DNA of 36,029 bases from Desulfobacteraceae bacterium (GCA_027061725.1 JAMOVG010000246.1:1-36029), one strand, 5' to 3'; positions 1 to 8,852 are shown, counted from the first letter of the stretch. Notes: generated from the sequence alone by a model not told the origin. Translations and numbers: made by a program.

Positions 1-1
1 G

Positions 2-331
2 AGCATCGCCTTCTTCGTCATGATGATGACCAACTTCATCATGAACGTGGCGGCCATCGCCATCTCGCTGCCGGTGGCGCTGGTCATCGCCCCTTACCTG
101 GGCGTGGCCGGCGAGGTGATCCTGTTCGTCGCGCTGGTGGCCGCCGGAATGCCGTTCCTGCTGCTGGTGGGTGCGGCGCCCAACGCCATCGCCTATGACT
201 CGGGGCAGTTCACCACGGGCGAGTTCTTTCTCTACGGCATACCGGCCTCCATCCTGCTGATGGCGGTGACCGGCTTCGCCGTCTATTTCCTGTGGCCGCT
301 GATGGGCATGAACATCCGGCTGGCCGGCTAG
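2..331 (+). CDS. DASS/SLC13-family anion transporter, C-terminal end (partial)
   Basis: The open frame runs in from the left edge, so only about the last 109 residues are present. They form strongly hydrophobic segments. The stretch around NAIAYDSGQFTTGEFFLYG resembles the conserved C-terminal signature of the DASS (SLC13, ArsB/NhaD superfamily) carriers, which import dicarboxylates, sulfate or similar anions with sodium across the inner membrane. The substrate cannot be told from this fragment. The ATG at 20 in the ORF track is internal, because the frame is open to base 2. The next gene starts 30 bases after the stop with its own strong ribosome site, so the two are probably co-transcribed. 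The call rests on family resemblance of the tail only. Confidence 0.75.
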   Translation, partial: SIAFFVMMMTNFIMNVAAIAISLPVALVIAPYLGVAGEVILFVALVAAGMPFLLLVGAAPNAIAYDSGQFTTGEFFLYGIPASILLMAVTGFAVYFLWPLMGMNIRLAG

Positions 332-361
332 TGGCGGTGCTTCGCAAGGAAAGGAGGATTC

Positions 362-1783
362 ATGAAGCTTCTGGAGAACCTGATCGAACGCATCGTTCAG
401 CGCACCAATATCAACCTGCGGGAGCAGAGCTTCGATGTCGGCCCCTACATCCGTGACCTCATCGAGCCGGAGAAGTTCCTGAAATTCTATGCCTTCTACG
501 GCGTCACGCAGCACCATCCCCTCAACCTGGAGTTTGTCGGCTCCAGTCTGTCGGGCAGCTATTTCATGGGCAACTGCCGCACGCACCGCGCGGTGCTCTA
601 CAAGACCGACGTGCGTGGTGACGAGCTCAAGCGCCGCGGCGACCATTTGCGGGCCGGGGGCTTCGACATTGTGCTGGAAAGCGACGAACAGATCCGCATC
701 AGCAACAGCTTCCTGGTCAAGAACCTGGTGCACAATTTCTCCCACGACCCGGAGAGCGCCGAAGAATTCTTCATCCGTGACAGCGTGTCCCTGCACCACG
801 CCAACATCCACGGGGCGCCCACCGCCGGTGCTTTTCTGGGCCCCCTGGCCACCGTCGACCTGACTACGGTGTACGACGCCATCATCGGCAGTTTTGCCTA
901 CGTCAACGCCGGCGAGGTGGACCACCAGCGGGTCGAGCCGGGCACGGTGTGGATCGAGCAGCGCGATGTCTTCAGGTTCCTGTACCGCTATCCCCCCGAA
1001 GTACTCCAGAAGTACGTTCGCTACGAGGCCGGGCAGCCGCCCCAGGGGATCCTGCCGGAATTCATGGACGCCCACGAGGAGGAATTCCAGCGCCTCTTCG
1101 ACGTGGTCGACCTGGAATTCGACGGCAACGTGCCCGAGGACGCCTCGCTGGACCGCTACGCCGTCGTGAAGCCGCGCACCACCATCGGCCGCAACGTGCT
1201 CATCTCCCAGCGGGCCTACCTGCAAAACTCGACACTTGGGGACGGGGCCAACGCCCAGGAGAACTGCTTTCTCATCGATGCGCAGTTGGCGGGGCGCAAT
1301 GTCATGGCCCATGGGGCCAAGGTGATCGGCGCCCGGCTGGGAGAGGGGGTTTTCGTGGGGTTCAATTCCTTCCTGCGCGGGTCGGTCGAGGCGCCCCTGC
1401 GCATCGGTGACGGCAGCATCGTGCTGCCGCACACGATCGTGGACCTGGCCGAGCGCGTGGAGATCCCGGACCACCACCTGGTATGGGGGTACATCACCCG
1501 CCCCGGCGACCTGGAGACGCACTGCATGGCACTGGAGGCCCTTTCAGCCGTGGACGGGGAAGTGGTGCGCGGCAACATGCACTTCAACGGCAGCGGCGCG
1601 GCATTCGTGGAGGGGTTCCGGGCGCGCGTGGAGCACATCCTCGAGGCCAACGGCGCTTTTTTCGACGGGCACAACCAGCGGGGCCACGCCCAGGAGCACC
1701 GGAACATCTCCTTCAACACCATCCGGCCTTACCTGGAAGGCGAACGACAGGGCATCTTTCCCACCATGGTGATTACGCCCTGA
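362..1783 (+). CDS. Left-handed beta-helix (hexapeptide-repeat) protein of unknown substrate
   Basis: A 473-residue protein with an AAGGAAAGGAGG ribosome site before the ATG. Residues 1-255 match no family I can name. Residues from about 265 to 375 show imperfect hexapeptide periodicity (for example TTIGRNVLISQRAYLQNSTLG, then IGARLGEGVFVGFNSFLRG), the signature of the left-handed beta-helix fold found in acyltransferases, gamma-carbonic anhydrases and nucleotidyltransferase C-termini. A tail of about 100 residues with several His follows (DGHNQRGHAQEH). There is no signal peptide or membrane segment, so it is probably cytoplasmic. It lies directly downstream of the anion carrier, hinting at a shared substrate. 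The enzymatic activity is unknown; the fold call is fairly safe. Confidence 0.7.
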   Translation: MKLLENLIERIVQRTNINLREQSFDVGPYIRDLIEPEKFLKFYAFYGVTQHHPLNLEFVGSSLSGSYFMGNCRTHRAVLYKTDVRGDELKRRGDHLRAGGFDIVLESDEQIRISNSFLVKNLVHNFSHDPESAEEFFIRDSVSLHHANIHGAPTAGAFLGPLATVDLTTVYDAIIGSFAYVNAGEVDHQRVEPGTVWIEQRDVFRFLYRYPPEVLQKYVRYEAGQPPQGILPEFMDAHEEEFQRLFDVVDLEFDGNVPEDASLDRYAVVKPRTTIGRNVLISQRAYLQNSTLGDGANAQENCFLIDAQLAGRNVMAHGAKVIGARLGEGVFVGFNSFLRGSVEAPLRIGDGSIVLPHTIVDLAERVEIPDHHLVWGYITRPGDLETHCMALEALSAVDGEVVRGNMHFNGSGAAFVEGFRARVEHILEANGAFFDGHNQRGHAQEHRNISFNTIRPYLEGERQGIFPTMVITP

Positions 1784-2098
1784 GAAGCCGGCCTCCGGCC
1801 TGCGTCTGCGTCGGCCGGCCACTCCCCCTGCTGCACCATCTTCAGGGCCGAGCCAATCGGGGCCGCTGCGAGGCAACATGTCGTTAAGGGCCTTTTTTGC
1901 CGCATACCGGGCCAAAGATAAAGCCAATTGGGAGTCCGCTGCGGGGCCTCTTTTGACAGGTCGTCGGGGGTTCTTATTTTGACTTAACCTTGCGGGCCGT
2001 GTTATTGGACGAATGCGTGAAGTCAACACCGGGCGCTTTTTTGGGGCCGTAGGAGCCCGCGGGTGGATGCCCGGGACTCCCCAGAGCGGAGTTTACTC
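1784..2098. other. Intergenic region with a candidate promoter
   Basis: About 315 bases with no convincing gene. The first half is rich in GGCC-type short inverted repeats but has no hairpin followed by a clean T-run, so I call no terminator. The second half is more AT-rich and carries the promoter-like elements listed separately. The short ORFs crossing it are shadows. Confidence 0.5.
1953..1980 (+). promoter_or_regulatory. Candidate sigma-70 promoter for the PEP-synthase-like gene
   Basis: TTGACA (1953-1958), a 16-base spacer and TATTTT (1975-1980). The -35 box is perfect and the -10 box matches four of six. A second, weaker TTGACT sits at 1979. The start codon is about 118 bases downstream, giving a fairly long leader. 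Confidence 0.4.
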
Positions 2099-3352
2099 AT
2101 GGAAATAAAACCGGATTCCAACGGCAGGCTGCCTGAGAAGGCCCGCTTGCTGCGTTTCCTCAAGAACCGGCGCTTCAAGGTGCCCGAGTGCATCTACGTA
2201 CCGGCCGAGAAATTTCAGAACGAGGATTTCGAGGAACTCAAGGCTTTCCTGGACAGACACCAGGAGAGCTTCAAGATCATTGTGCGCAGTGCCCACCCCA
2301 TGGAGGAGTACTACAAAGGTGGTACTTTTGACTCCCTGGAAACATACGCTGACGTGGGCGGGGTGATTTACGCACGCAAGAAGATCATCAACCTGGCCCG
2401 GACCACCAAGCGGCTTTCCATCAAGCGTCAGCAGCGTTTCAACAACGCGCCGCCCATTGACCTGGAGGAGATGGGGGTCATCGTGATGCCCTTCATCGAA
2501 GGCGCCAGCGTGATGGCCAAGCAGATTGGGGACCAGTGGGAATTCGGATACTGCCGCAACCGCCTGCAAAAAGTGCAGAGCGAACCCTACATCACCCGCA
2601 CGCCCCACGACCGGCGGTTGCTCCAGCTTTCCCGGGAAATCCAGAAGGCCCTGGGTTTCCGCTGTGAAATCGAGTACATCATCAGCCCCGAGGGGACCAT
2701 TTACGTAGTCCAGGCCAAGGACATCTCCCACGTCGAGATCCTGGAGCAGAAGGAGGGTGAACGCTCCATCCGGCTGGACGGCATCCGGCGCATCCGCAAG
2801 CGGCGCAATTACCGTGAACGTCCGGTGTATGTCATGGACACGCGGCTGTTCTACATCGACCTGATCGGAAAGTGCGAGGACATCGTGCAGGGCTGCACGC
2901 GCCAGCGCACCGGCATCCGGGAGGCCATCGACACGGTGCGGGCCTACGAGGCCGAGCTGGAGGCTTTCGCTTTGCGCCACCAGCGCTTCGCCGTCATCGG
3001 GCTGTCCATCCAGAACCCCGACGACCTCTACCAGGTGGCCAATCACTACCTGGATGAAATGCCCGAGCTTCAGGCGCAGCTGTCCAAGGCGCTTCACGAA
3101 AACTTATACAGCATCGACATTTTCCTGGCCGAGGCCGACACTCTCATCGCCAAGGACAAGTTCCGCATTAACCTGGGCAGCCACGACGCATACGGCATCG
3201 ACACCGTGCGCAACCCGCCATGGACCGTCTACTGGCACGTGGAACGCGACATCGAGGTGGTGCGTACGTTCCGCCAGCTGGGCTTCAGGACCGGTGACAC
3301 CATCGGCATCGACATCTGCACCGAGGAGAAGCCGCTGGTCTACCGCCTCTAG
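2099..3352 (+). CDS. Stand-alone PEP-synthase/PPDK N-terminal (ATP-grasp-like) domain protein
   Basis: I place the start at the ATG at 2099, preceded by GCGGAG at normal spacing, not at the GTG at 2063 used by the ORF track; this gives 417 residues. The first 230 residues resemble the nucleotide-binding domain of phosphoenolpyruvate synthase and pyruvate phosphate dikinase: IIVRSAHPMEE corresponds to the RSS motif and GTIYVVQAKDIS to the conserved end of the ATP-grasp core. The swivelling phosphohistidine domain and the PEP/pyruvate TIM barrel are absent, so the full PEP synthase reaction is not possible with this chain alone. Residues 240-417 are an uncharacterised extension. A second, larger protein with this domain lies at 11277-14297. 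Function unknown; perhaps a kinase or a regulatory nucleotide-binding protein. Confidence 0.65.
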   Translation: MEIKPDSNGRLPEKARLLRFLKNRRFKVPECIYVPAEKFQNEDFEELKAFLDRHQESFKIIVRSAHPMEEYYKGGTFDSLETYADVGGVIYARKKIINLARTTKRLSIKRQQRFNNAPPIDLEEMGVIVMPFIEGASVMAKQIGDQWEFGYCRNRLQKVQSEPYITRTPHDRRLLQLSREIQKALGFRCEIEYIISPEGTIYVVQAKDISHVEILEQKEGERSIRLDGIRRIRKRRNYRERPVYVMDTRLFYIDLIGKCEDIVQGCTRQRTGIREAIDTVRAYEAELEAFALRHQRFAVIGLSIQNPDDLYQVANHYLDEMPELQAQLSKALHENLYSIDIFLAEADTLIAKDKFRINLGSHDAYGIDTVRNPPWTVYWHVERDIEVVRTFRQLGFRTGDTIGIDICTEEKPLVYRL

Positions 3353-3390
3353 CGGAAACGGTGTTCTGTCTTCAATGTCAGGGGCGGATC

Positions 3391-4026
3391 TCAGTGCCTG
3401 TCGCGTGCGATGCCGCGCTGAAAGATTTCGAAGGCCAAGTCCAGGGTGGGCTTGAGGTAGTCCTTGCTGTCGTCGATGATGCGTTTGCTGGCCTCCCAGA
3501 GCACCACACCGGAGAAAAGCGACCAGAGGATGTCCGCCAGCGCCACCGGGTGGTGGTCGATGAAGCGGCCGGCGGCGATGCCGTCTCGGAAAACGTCGGC
3601 AATGGTGGTGAGGGCCTGGCGTGAAAGCGTTTCGATTTCGGCTTTCAGCGCCGGGGAGAGGCGCTTGAGGGTCTCGCTGGACTGCAGGTGGAACATGTTG
3701 ATAATAATGAGTGGATCGAATTCGTACACGTCGTGCATGGCCTCGACGAGGCGTTCCAGCCGCAGGTCGGCGTCCTCTTCACGGTCTTTGACTTCTTCCA
3801 GGCGCATGTTAATATAGTTGAGAATGCGCAGGGAAAGGGATGCGTAGAGCTCTTCCTTGTTTTTGAAGTAGAGGTACAGCGTACCGGGACTCAGTTCGGC
3901 TTCACGGGCGATATCCTCCATGGTGGCGCGGTTGAAGCCTTTGCTGGAAAAGACCCGTTTTGCGGCCAGCATGATCTGCTGGCGTCTTCGCTCCCGCTCT
4001 CTTTTCTTTCTTTCCTTGATACCCAT
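3391..4026 (-). CDS. TetR/AcrR-family transcriptional regulator
   Basis: A 211-residue protein. Residues 8-60 form a typical TetR DNA-binding domain: a basic start, then the helix-turn-helix MEDIAREAELSPGTLYLYF and the usual NKEELY that follows it. The remainder is a helical ligand and dimer domain with no recognisable effector motif. The gene converges on the PEP-synthase-like gene (38-base gap) and diverges from the TPR-SPOR gene. Its upstream region has a clear sigma-70 promoter containing an imperfect palindrome, as expected for autoregulation. Regulators of this type often control lipid metabolism or efflux, but no target can be deduced here. Confidence 0.9.
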   Translation of the reverse strand: MGIKERKKRERERRRQQIMLAAKRVFSSKGFNRATMEDIAREAELSPGTLYLYFKNKEELYASLSLRILNYINMRLEEVKDREEDADLRLERLVEAMHDVYEFDPLIIINMFHLQSSETLKRLSPALKAEIETLSRQALTTIADVFRDGIAAGRFIDHHPVALADILWSLFSGVVLWEASKRIIDDSKDYLKPTLDLAFEIFQRGIARDRH

Positions 4027-4063
4027 AGGCCTCCCGATGAAACCTGTTTAATTAAAAAATGAC

Positions 4064-4092
4064 ACTATAAGTAATATTATTCGTTTAGTCAA
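4064..4092 (-). promoter_or_regulatory. Sigma-70 promoter of the tetR-type gene with overlapping dyad
   Basis: On the minus strand: TTGACT (-35, 4092 to 4087), a 17-base spacer and TATAGT (-10, 4069 to 4064). The segment is strikingly AT-rich compared with its surroundings. ACTA and TAGT arms bound a 26-base imperfect dyad (16 of 26 positions symmetric) covering the spacer, a plausible site for the TetR product itself. Confidence 0.65.
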
Positions 4093-4208
4093 GTAATTGG
4101 GAGCAAAACGCTATGGATATCAAATTTTTTTTCTGTTAATTCAAAAGGTTTTCTGGTAAAAGACAGCTTCTCCGAAAAAATCCGCCGTTCTGCCATCAAA
4201 GGCCTGCC

Positions 4209-4235
4209 GGCACCGGGCCGTTTTCGGGCGGTGCC
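4209..4235 (+). repeat. Hairpin in the leader of the TPR-SPOR gene
   Basis: GGCACCG and CGGTGCC form a perfect 7-bp stem around a GC-rich interior that can itself fold (CCG TTTT CGG). It ends 24 bases before the start codon and has no T-run, so it is not an intrinsic terminator. It may affect translation or mRNA stability. Confidence 0.35.
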
Positions 4236-4259
4236 GACGGGATGACGGGAGCGAATATC

Positions 4260-5717
4260 ATGTACCGAAAAATTGTCTGCCTGATTGTCTTCAGCCTGCT
4301 GCTGGCCGCCGCTTCACCCGCCTTTTGCGCCACCGCCCGGCAGCTGGTCGAAAAGGGGCAGACCTACTTGAAATTCCACCGCTACAAGGCGGCCGTAAAG
4401 GCCTTCAGCCAGGCCATCCAGAAGGACCGCCATTTTGTGGCGGCCTACCTCAACAGGGCCATCGCCTGGTACAATCTCAAGGAGTACGACCTGGCGATTT
4501 CCGATTTCACCCGGGCCATCAAGGCGAATCCCGAGCTGTTCGAGGCCTATCTCGGCCGGGCGGCTTCGCGCTTCGCCCAGGGAAACTACCGTCAGGCCAT
4601 TGCCGATTACGAGTACATTCTGAAGAAAGAGCCCCACCACCCGGATGCCAACAACCAGCTGGCCTGGCTGCTGGCCGTCTGCCCGGACCCCAAATACCGC
4701 AATGGAAAGCGGGCGGTCAAGCTGGCCGAAAGGGCGGTGGCCAGCGAGGCCAGTGCGCACTACCTGGACACGCTGGCGGCGGCTTACGCCGAGGCGGGGC
4801 GCTTCCGGGATGCGGAGCGGACCCAGAAGAGCGTTATATTCCTGCTCATGAAGCACGACCAGACCCGGGGCCTGGACCGCTATGTCAAACGGCTGACGTA
4901 CTACCAGAAAAAACGGCCGTGGCGGGTGAAGCACGTGGCTCGCAAGCCCGACGAGGCTTCGTCGCCGGCCGCGGCCCGGGTGGAGGAGAAACAGCCGTCC
5001 AAAAAGGCTGCGGCTGCGGCGTCGTCGGAAGAAAAGCCCGCCGCTGCGGCGGCAAAGGGTGCATCGCCGGCGGAAAAAACCGGTGGGGAGGCCGCCGAGG
5101 CCAAAACCGCGGACCGGTCTGCAAAGAAGGCGCCACCGGCCGCGGACACCGGGAAAAAGGCCGCAGCGCCGCCACCGGCCGCCGAAAACGCCGCAGAGAA
5201 ACAGACAGCGGCAAAAGCCGCCGCGGCCCCGGCCGCCGTTTCCGGCAAGCAGGCCCGGACCGTCGCCTATCCCTACACCATCCAGGTCGGCTCTTACCGC
5301 GACCCCATGAAATCCATGCGCATTGCCCTGCACTTTCGCAAAAAGGGCGATGCCGCCTTCACCTCTCCGGCCTATCTCAAGAGCGGCCTCTGGCACCGCA
5401 TCTTCATGGGCTTCTACGCAACCCTGGCCGAGGCCCGCAAGGCCGCGGCGGTCCTGAAAAAGCGCCGCTTCCGGCAGTACGACGTCTTCAAGAAGCCCTG
5501 GACCCTGCAGCTGGGGATTTTCAAGACGCGCGAGGGAGCCAGGGCCATGGAGCGCATCATGTACAAGCTGGGGATGGTTCCTTACCAGATAAAGGATCTG
5601 TACGCCACCTCCGACTACCGCATGCTCCTGGGGGCCTTCGAAACCCGCCAGGAGGCCGCGCGCATTGCCGCCATGCTGCGAAAGAAAAACATCGATTCGC
5701 GCATCGTACAGCGCTGA
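4260..5717 (+). CDS. Exported TPR protein with two C-terminal SPOR-like repeats
   Basis: The start is taken at the ATG at 4260, just after GGGAGCG, because it gives a clean signal peptide (MYRKIVCLIVFSLLLAAASPAFCA, cut near residue 24); the ORF track begins six codons earlier. The protein has 485 residues. Residues 27-130 hold three tetratricopeptide units (YLKFHRYKAAVKAFSQAI, YNLKEYDLAISDFTRAI, FAQGNYRQAIADYEYIL) and more helical repeat material follows. Residues about 235-335 are a low-complexity Ala/Lys/Pro linker. The last 150 residues contain two SPOR-like units (YTIQVGSYRDP and WTLQLGIFKTR), a fold that binds denuded peptidoglycan glycans. It is probably a periplasmic or envelope protein acting in cell-wall remodelling or division. 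Confidence 0.8.
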   Translation: MYRKIVCLIVFSLLLAAASPAFCATARQLVEKGQTYLKFHRYKAAVKAFSQAIQKDRHFVAAYLNRAIAWYNLKEYDLAISDFTRAIKANPELFEAYLGRAASRFAQGNYRQAIADYEYILKKEPHHPDANNQLAWLLAVCPDPKYRNGKRAVKLAERAVASEASAHYLDTLAAAYAEAGRFRDAERTQKSVIFLLMKHDQTRGLDRYVKRLTYYQKKRPWRVKHVARKPDEASSPAAARVEEKQPSKKAAAAASSEEKPAAAAAKGASPAEKTGGEAAEAKTADRSAKKAPPAADTGKKAAAPPPAAENAAEKQTAAKAAAAPAAVSGKQARTVAYPYTIQVGSYRDPMKSMRIALHFRKKGDAAFTSPAYLKSGLWHRIFMGFYATLAEARKAAAVLKKRRFRQYDVFKKPWTLQLGIFKTREGARAMERIMYKLGMVPYQIKDLYATSDYRMLLGAFETRQEAARIAAMLRKKNIDSRIVQR

Positions 5718-5788
5718 GCACCAGCCTGGCGAAGCGGCCGTTTGCCGGCCGGTGCCGCAGGGTCCCTATAGAGATTCGCGCACGGCCT

Positions 5789-8467
5789 TCAGTGCGCTTC
5801 GGCCCAGTTGTCTCCCAGGGCTACGTTGACCTTCAGCGGCACCTTCAACTCCCAGACGCCCTCCATCATCTCCGTGACCAGGCGCGTGGCGCTGCGGGTC
5901 TCTTCCGGGGGGACTTCCAGCACGAGCTCGTCGTGCACCGACAGCAGCATGACCGTCTGCATGCCGCGCGACCGCAGTTCACGGTGCACCCGGATCATGG
6001 CCACCTTGATCAGGTCGGCGGCCGTGCCCTGGATGGGTGTGTTGATGGCCGTGCGCTCGGCGAACAGCCGCACGTTGCGGTTGGCGCTGTTGATCTCCGG
6101 CAGCAGCCGGATGCGGCCCAGCAGGGTGCTGGTCTTGCCGGTCTGGCGCACGCTCTCGACGGTCTGGTCGATGAAGCGCTTTACACCGGCGTACCGCTGG
6201 AAGTAGTGGTCGATGTACGTCTGGGCCATTTTGCGGCTGATGCCCAGTTCCTTGGACAGGCGGTAGGCGCCCATGCCGTAGATGATGCCGAAATTGATGA
6301 TCTTGGCCTGGCGCCGCAGCTCGGGTGTGATCAGTTCGGGCGCCATCTGGAAGACTTCGGCGGCCGTGCGCAAGTGTACGTCCTCGTTTTCGGCAAAGGC
6401 GCGGATCAGGATGGGGTCGCCGGAGTAATGGGCCAGGATGCGCAGCTCGATCTGGGAATAGTCCGCCGACAGCAGGCGCCAGCCCGGGCGCGGGACGAAG
6501 GCGCGGCGGATCTGGCGGCCCTCCTCGGTGCGCACGGGGATGTTCTGCAGGTTGGGGTCCGAACTGCTCAGGCGCCCGGTGGCCGTCACCGTCTGGTTGA
6601 AGGAGGTGTGGATACGGCCGGTGTCGGGGTTGATCAGCTCCAGCAGGGCGTCGGTGTAAGTGGACTTGAGCTTGGCCAGACTGCGATGGCGCAGGATCAG
6701 GGCCGGCAGTTCGTGCCGCTCCGCCAGGGCCGTGAGGACGTCCACGTCGGTGGAGTAGGCCGTTTTCTTGCGGGTCTTCTTCTGCACCGGCAGCTTCAGT
6801 TTTTCAAACAGGATGGCGCTCAGCTGCTGGGAGGAGTTGATGTTGAAGGCTTCCCCGGCCGATTGGTAGATTTCCTGCTCGAGTTTTTCCAGTTCCCGCG
6901 AGAACTGCCGCGACAGGGCTTGCAGGGCCTCGCGGTCTACCCCGATGCCGGCAAGTTCCATGTCCTTGAGCACCCCGATGAGCGGTATCTCCACTTGCTC
7001 GAACAGTTCCTGCAGCCCCAGTTCCGCCAGTTTTGGCGCCAGCACCCGGCGGGCCAGCAGCGTTATGTCGGCGTCTTCGCAGCTGTAGGGCACGGCCTTT
7101 TCCAGGGGCACCTCGTTGAAGCCACCCGGCTTTTTCCCCTTGGGAAACAAAGACTTGTAAGTCTTCATCTTGTGGTCCAGGAAGTCCAGCGCGATCTGGT
7201 CCAGGCCGTGGGCGCGTTTGGAGGGGTTGAGCAGGTAGGAGGCCACCATGGTGTCGAAGTCCACCCCCGCGAGGCGCACCCCGTTTTGGTGCAGCACGAT
7301 CCAGTCGTACTTGATGTTCTGGCCCGTTTTGGGAATGCCGTCGTCTTCCAGCAGGGGCCGCAGGCGGTCGAGCACCTGTTCCAGAGGCAGCTGGCGGGGC
7401 GCATCCGGGTAGTCGTGACCGCAGGGAATGTAGAAAGCCTCGTGGGGTTCGACGGCGAAGGAGAGCCCCACCAGGCGGGCCCGCACCGGCTGAGTCGAGG
7501 TGGTCTCGGTGTCCAGGGCAAAACGGCCGGCCTTTTCCAGCCGGGTGACCAGGTCGTCCAGGGCGGCCTCGTCCAGAACTGCCCGGTAGCGTTTGGGCTG
7601 CCGGGCGCGGCGCTTTGCGAAGCTCTGCTGCAGCTGGCGAAACTCCAGGCGGCTGAACAGCTCGGACAGCCGGTCGCGGTCCGGCGGCCCGATGCGGAAG
7701 CGATGGCTCTCGAAATCGACAGGCACGGCCGTGTCGATGGTCACCAGTTTCCGGCTCAGGAAGGCCTGATCACGGTACTTGACCAGGTTTTCGTGCAGTT
7801 TCTTCTGTTTGACGGTGTCTATCTGACGGTAGAGCTCCTCCATGGAGCCGTAGGTGCGGATCAGCTTGAGGGCTGTCTTGGGGCCGATGCCGGGGACGCC
7901 GGGGATGTTGTCGGAGGTGTCGCCGGACAGGCCCATGACATCGATCATTTGGTGCGGTTCGATGCCGTAGGTCTCGCGAAGGCTGTCGAGGGTGGTAACC
8001 TTGTCCTTCATGGGGTCCCAGATGACGGCGTGCTCGGTGACCAGCTGCATGAAGTCCTTGTCGCCGGTGACCATGACCACCTCGAAATCCTCCTGCTCGG
8101 CCCGGCGGGCCAGGGTGCCGATGAGGTCGTCGGCCTCGAAGCCTTCTTTTTCCAGGTTCGGCAGATTAAAGGCCTCCACGACTTGCCGGATGTAGGGCAG
8201 CTGCACAATCATGTCCTCGGGCATGGGTGGGCGGTTGGCCTTGTAGGCCGGGTAAAGCTTGTGCCGGAAGGTGGGGCCCTTGGCGTCGAAGCAGATAGTG
8301 GCGAAGCGCGGTTCGCGGTCCTCGAAAAGTTTGAGCAGCATACGGGTGAAGCCGTAGACGGCGTTGGTCGGCAACCCGCTGGAGGAGGACAGGTGCCGGA
8401 TGGCGTGAAAAGCGCGGTAGATGTAGGCGCTGCCGTCAATAAGAAAAATGGTTTTTTCGGAACTCAT
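5789..8467 (-). CDS. polA: DNA polymerase I with active proofreading domain
   Basis: The start is placed at the ATG at 8467, which has AGGACAG upstream and gives MSSEKTIFLIDGSAYIYRAF, the normal PolA beginning; the track start adds 20 unlikely residues. The 892-residue protein has all three domains. The 5'-3' exonuclease is at about 1-290. The 3'-5' exonuclease (about 300-490) keeps its acidic residues (ALDTET, TGQNIKYD, YSCEDAD). The polymerase domain has motif A (SADYSQIELR), motif B (RRQAKIINFGIIYGMGA) and motif C (SVHDE). It fills gaps in repair and removes RNA primers. It diverges from the small zinc-finger gene. The 1386-residue plus-strand ORF across it is an antisense shadow. Confidence 0.97.
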   Translation of the reverse strand: MSSEKTIFLIDGSAYIYRAFHAIRHLSSSSGLPTNAVYGFTRMLLKLFEDREPRFATICFDAKGPTFRHKLYPAYKANRPPMPEDMIVQLPYIRQVVEAFNLPNLEKEGFEADDLIGTLARRAEQEDFEVVMVTGDKDFMQLVTEHAVIWDPMKDKVTTLDSLRETYGIEPHQMIDVMGLSGDTSDNIPGVPGIGPKTALKLIRTYGSMEELYRQIDTVKQKKLHENLVKYRDQAFLSRKLVTIDTAVPVDFESHRFRIGPPDRDRLSELFSRLEFRQLQQSFAKRRARQPKRYRAVLDEAALDDLVTRLEKAGRFALDTETTSTQPVRARLVGLSFAVEPHEAFYIPCGHDYPDAPRQLPLEQVLDRLRPLLEDDGIPKTGQNIKYDWIVLHQNGVRLAGVDFDTMVASYLLNPSKRAHGLDQIALDFLDHKMKTYKSLFPKGKKPGGFNEVPLEKAVPYSCEDADITLLARRVLAPKLAELGLQELFEQVEIPLIGVLKDMELAGIGVDREALQALSRQFSRELEKLEQEIYQSAGEAFNINSSQQLSAILFEKLKLPVQKKTRKKTAYSTDVDVLTALAERHELPALILRHRSLAKLKSTYTDALLELINPDTGRIHTSFNQTVTATGRLSSSDPNLQNIPVRTEEGRQIRRAFVPRPGWRLLSADYSQIELRILAHYSGDPILIRAFAENEDVHLRTAAEVFQMAPELITPELRRQAKIINFGIIYGMGAYRLSKELGISRKMAQTYIDHYFQRYAGVKRFIDQTVESVRQTGKTSTLLGRIRLLPEINSANRNVRLFAERTAINTPIQGTAADLIKVAMIRVHRELRSRGMQTVMLLSVHDELVLEVPPEETRSATRLVTEMMEGVWELKVPLKVNVALGDNWAEAH

Positions 8468-8592
8468 GGCAACTGTCCTGTGTGAAAGTGGCGATGGATG
8501 TGCATTGACAGAAAACCCGCCCTGCATTACCCTGATGCCGACCGACTGCCGGGAATTTTCACGCGAGCCCGAAAACAGGAAAGCCCGAAGAA

Positions 8593-8817
8593 ATGAACTC
8601 CGAAGCCACTAGGCGCACCTTCGGCCGTCGACGCCGACGCAGTCTCACCGAGTGCCACTGCTGCCGGCAACGCTTTCCCTTCTGCTGGCAGTGCCGGCAC
8701 TGCGGGTTTTCCATCTGCCAGGATTGTATCCAGGAGAACCTGTGGGGCATGTCCTGCAACGGCATCACCTGGCAGTGCCCGGACTGCGGTGAGCAAAACG
8801 GCTTCGGCAACCAGTAG
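8593..8817 (+). CDS. Small zinc-finger-like protein, hypothetical
   Basis: A 74-residue basic protein with an unusual density of Cys: C-x-C-C near residue 21, then CWQC, CGFSIC, CQDC, a lone Cys and CPDC at the end. The pairing resembles a double zinc-ribbon or treble-clef finger, followed by CGEQNGFGNQ. An Arg-rich N-terminus (FGRRRRR) could bind nucleic acid. The AGGAAAG ribosome site is about ten bases from the ATG. It is transcribed divergently from polA across about 125 bases. No function can be assigned; the regular CxxC spacing is the evidence that it is a real gene. Confidence 0.6.
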   Translation: MNSEATRRTFGRRRRRSLTECHCCRQRFPFCWQCRHCGFSICQDCIQENLWGMSCNGITWQCPDCGEQNGFGNQ

Positions 8818-8852
8818 GCCGGCGCCTGCAGGCGCCGCGTACGGGCCTTTGC

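Noticed and set aside
1784-2098. A terminator after the hexapeptide-repeat gene.
   Set aside because: The T-runs (GGCCTTTTTT, GCGCTTTTTTGG) are not preceded by a stem longer than about four pairs.
4325-8485. A 1386-aa plus-strand ORF.
   Set aside because: It is antisense to polA and out of frame with the TPR-SPOR gene, both with clear family motifs. It is a product of high GC content and has no recognisable domain.
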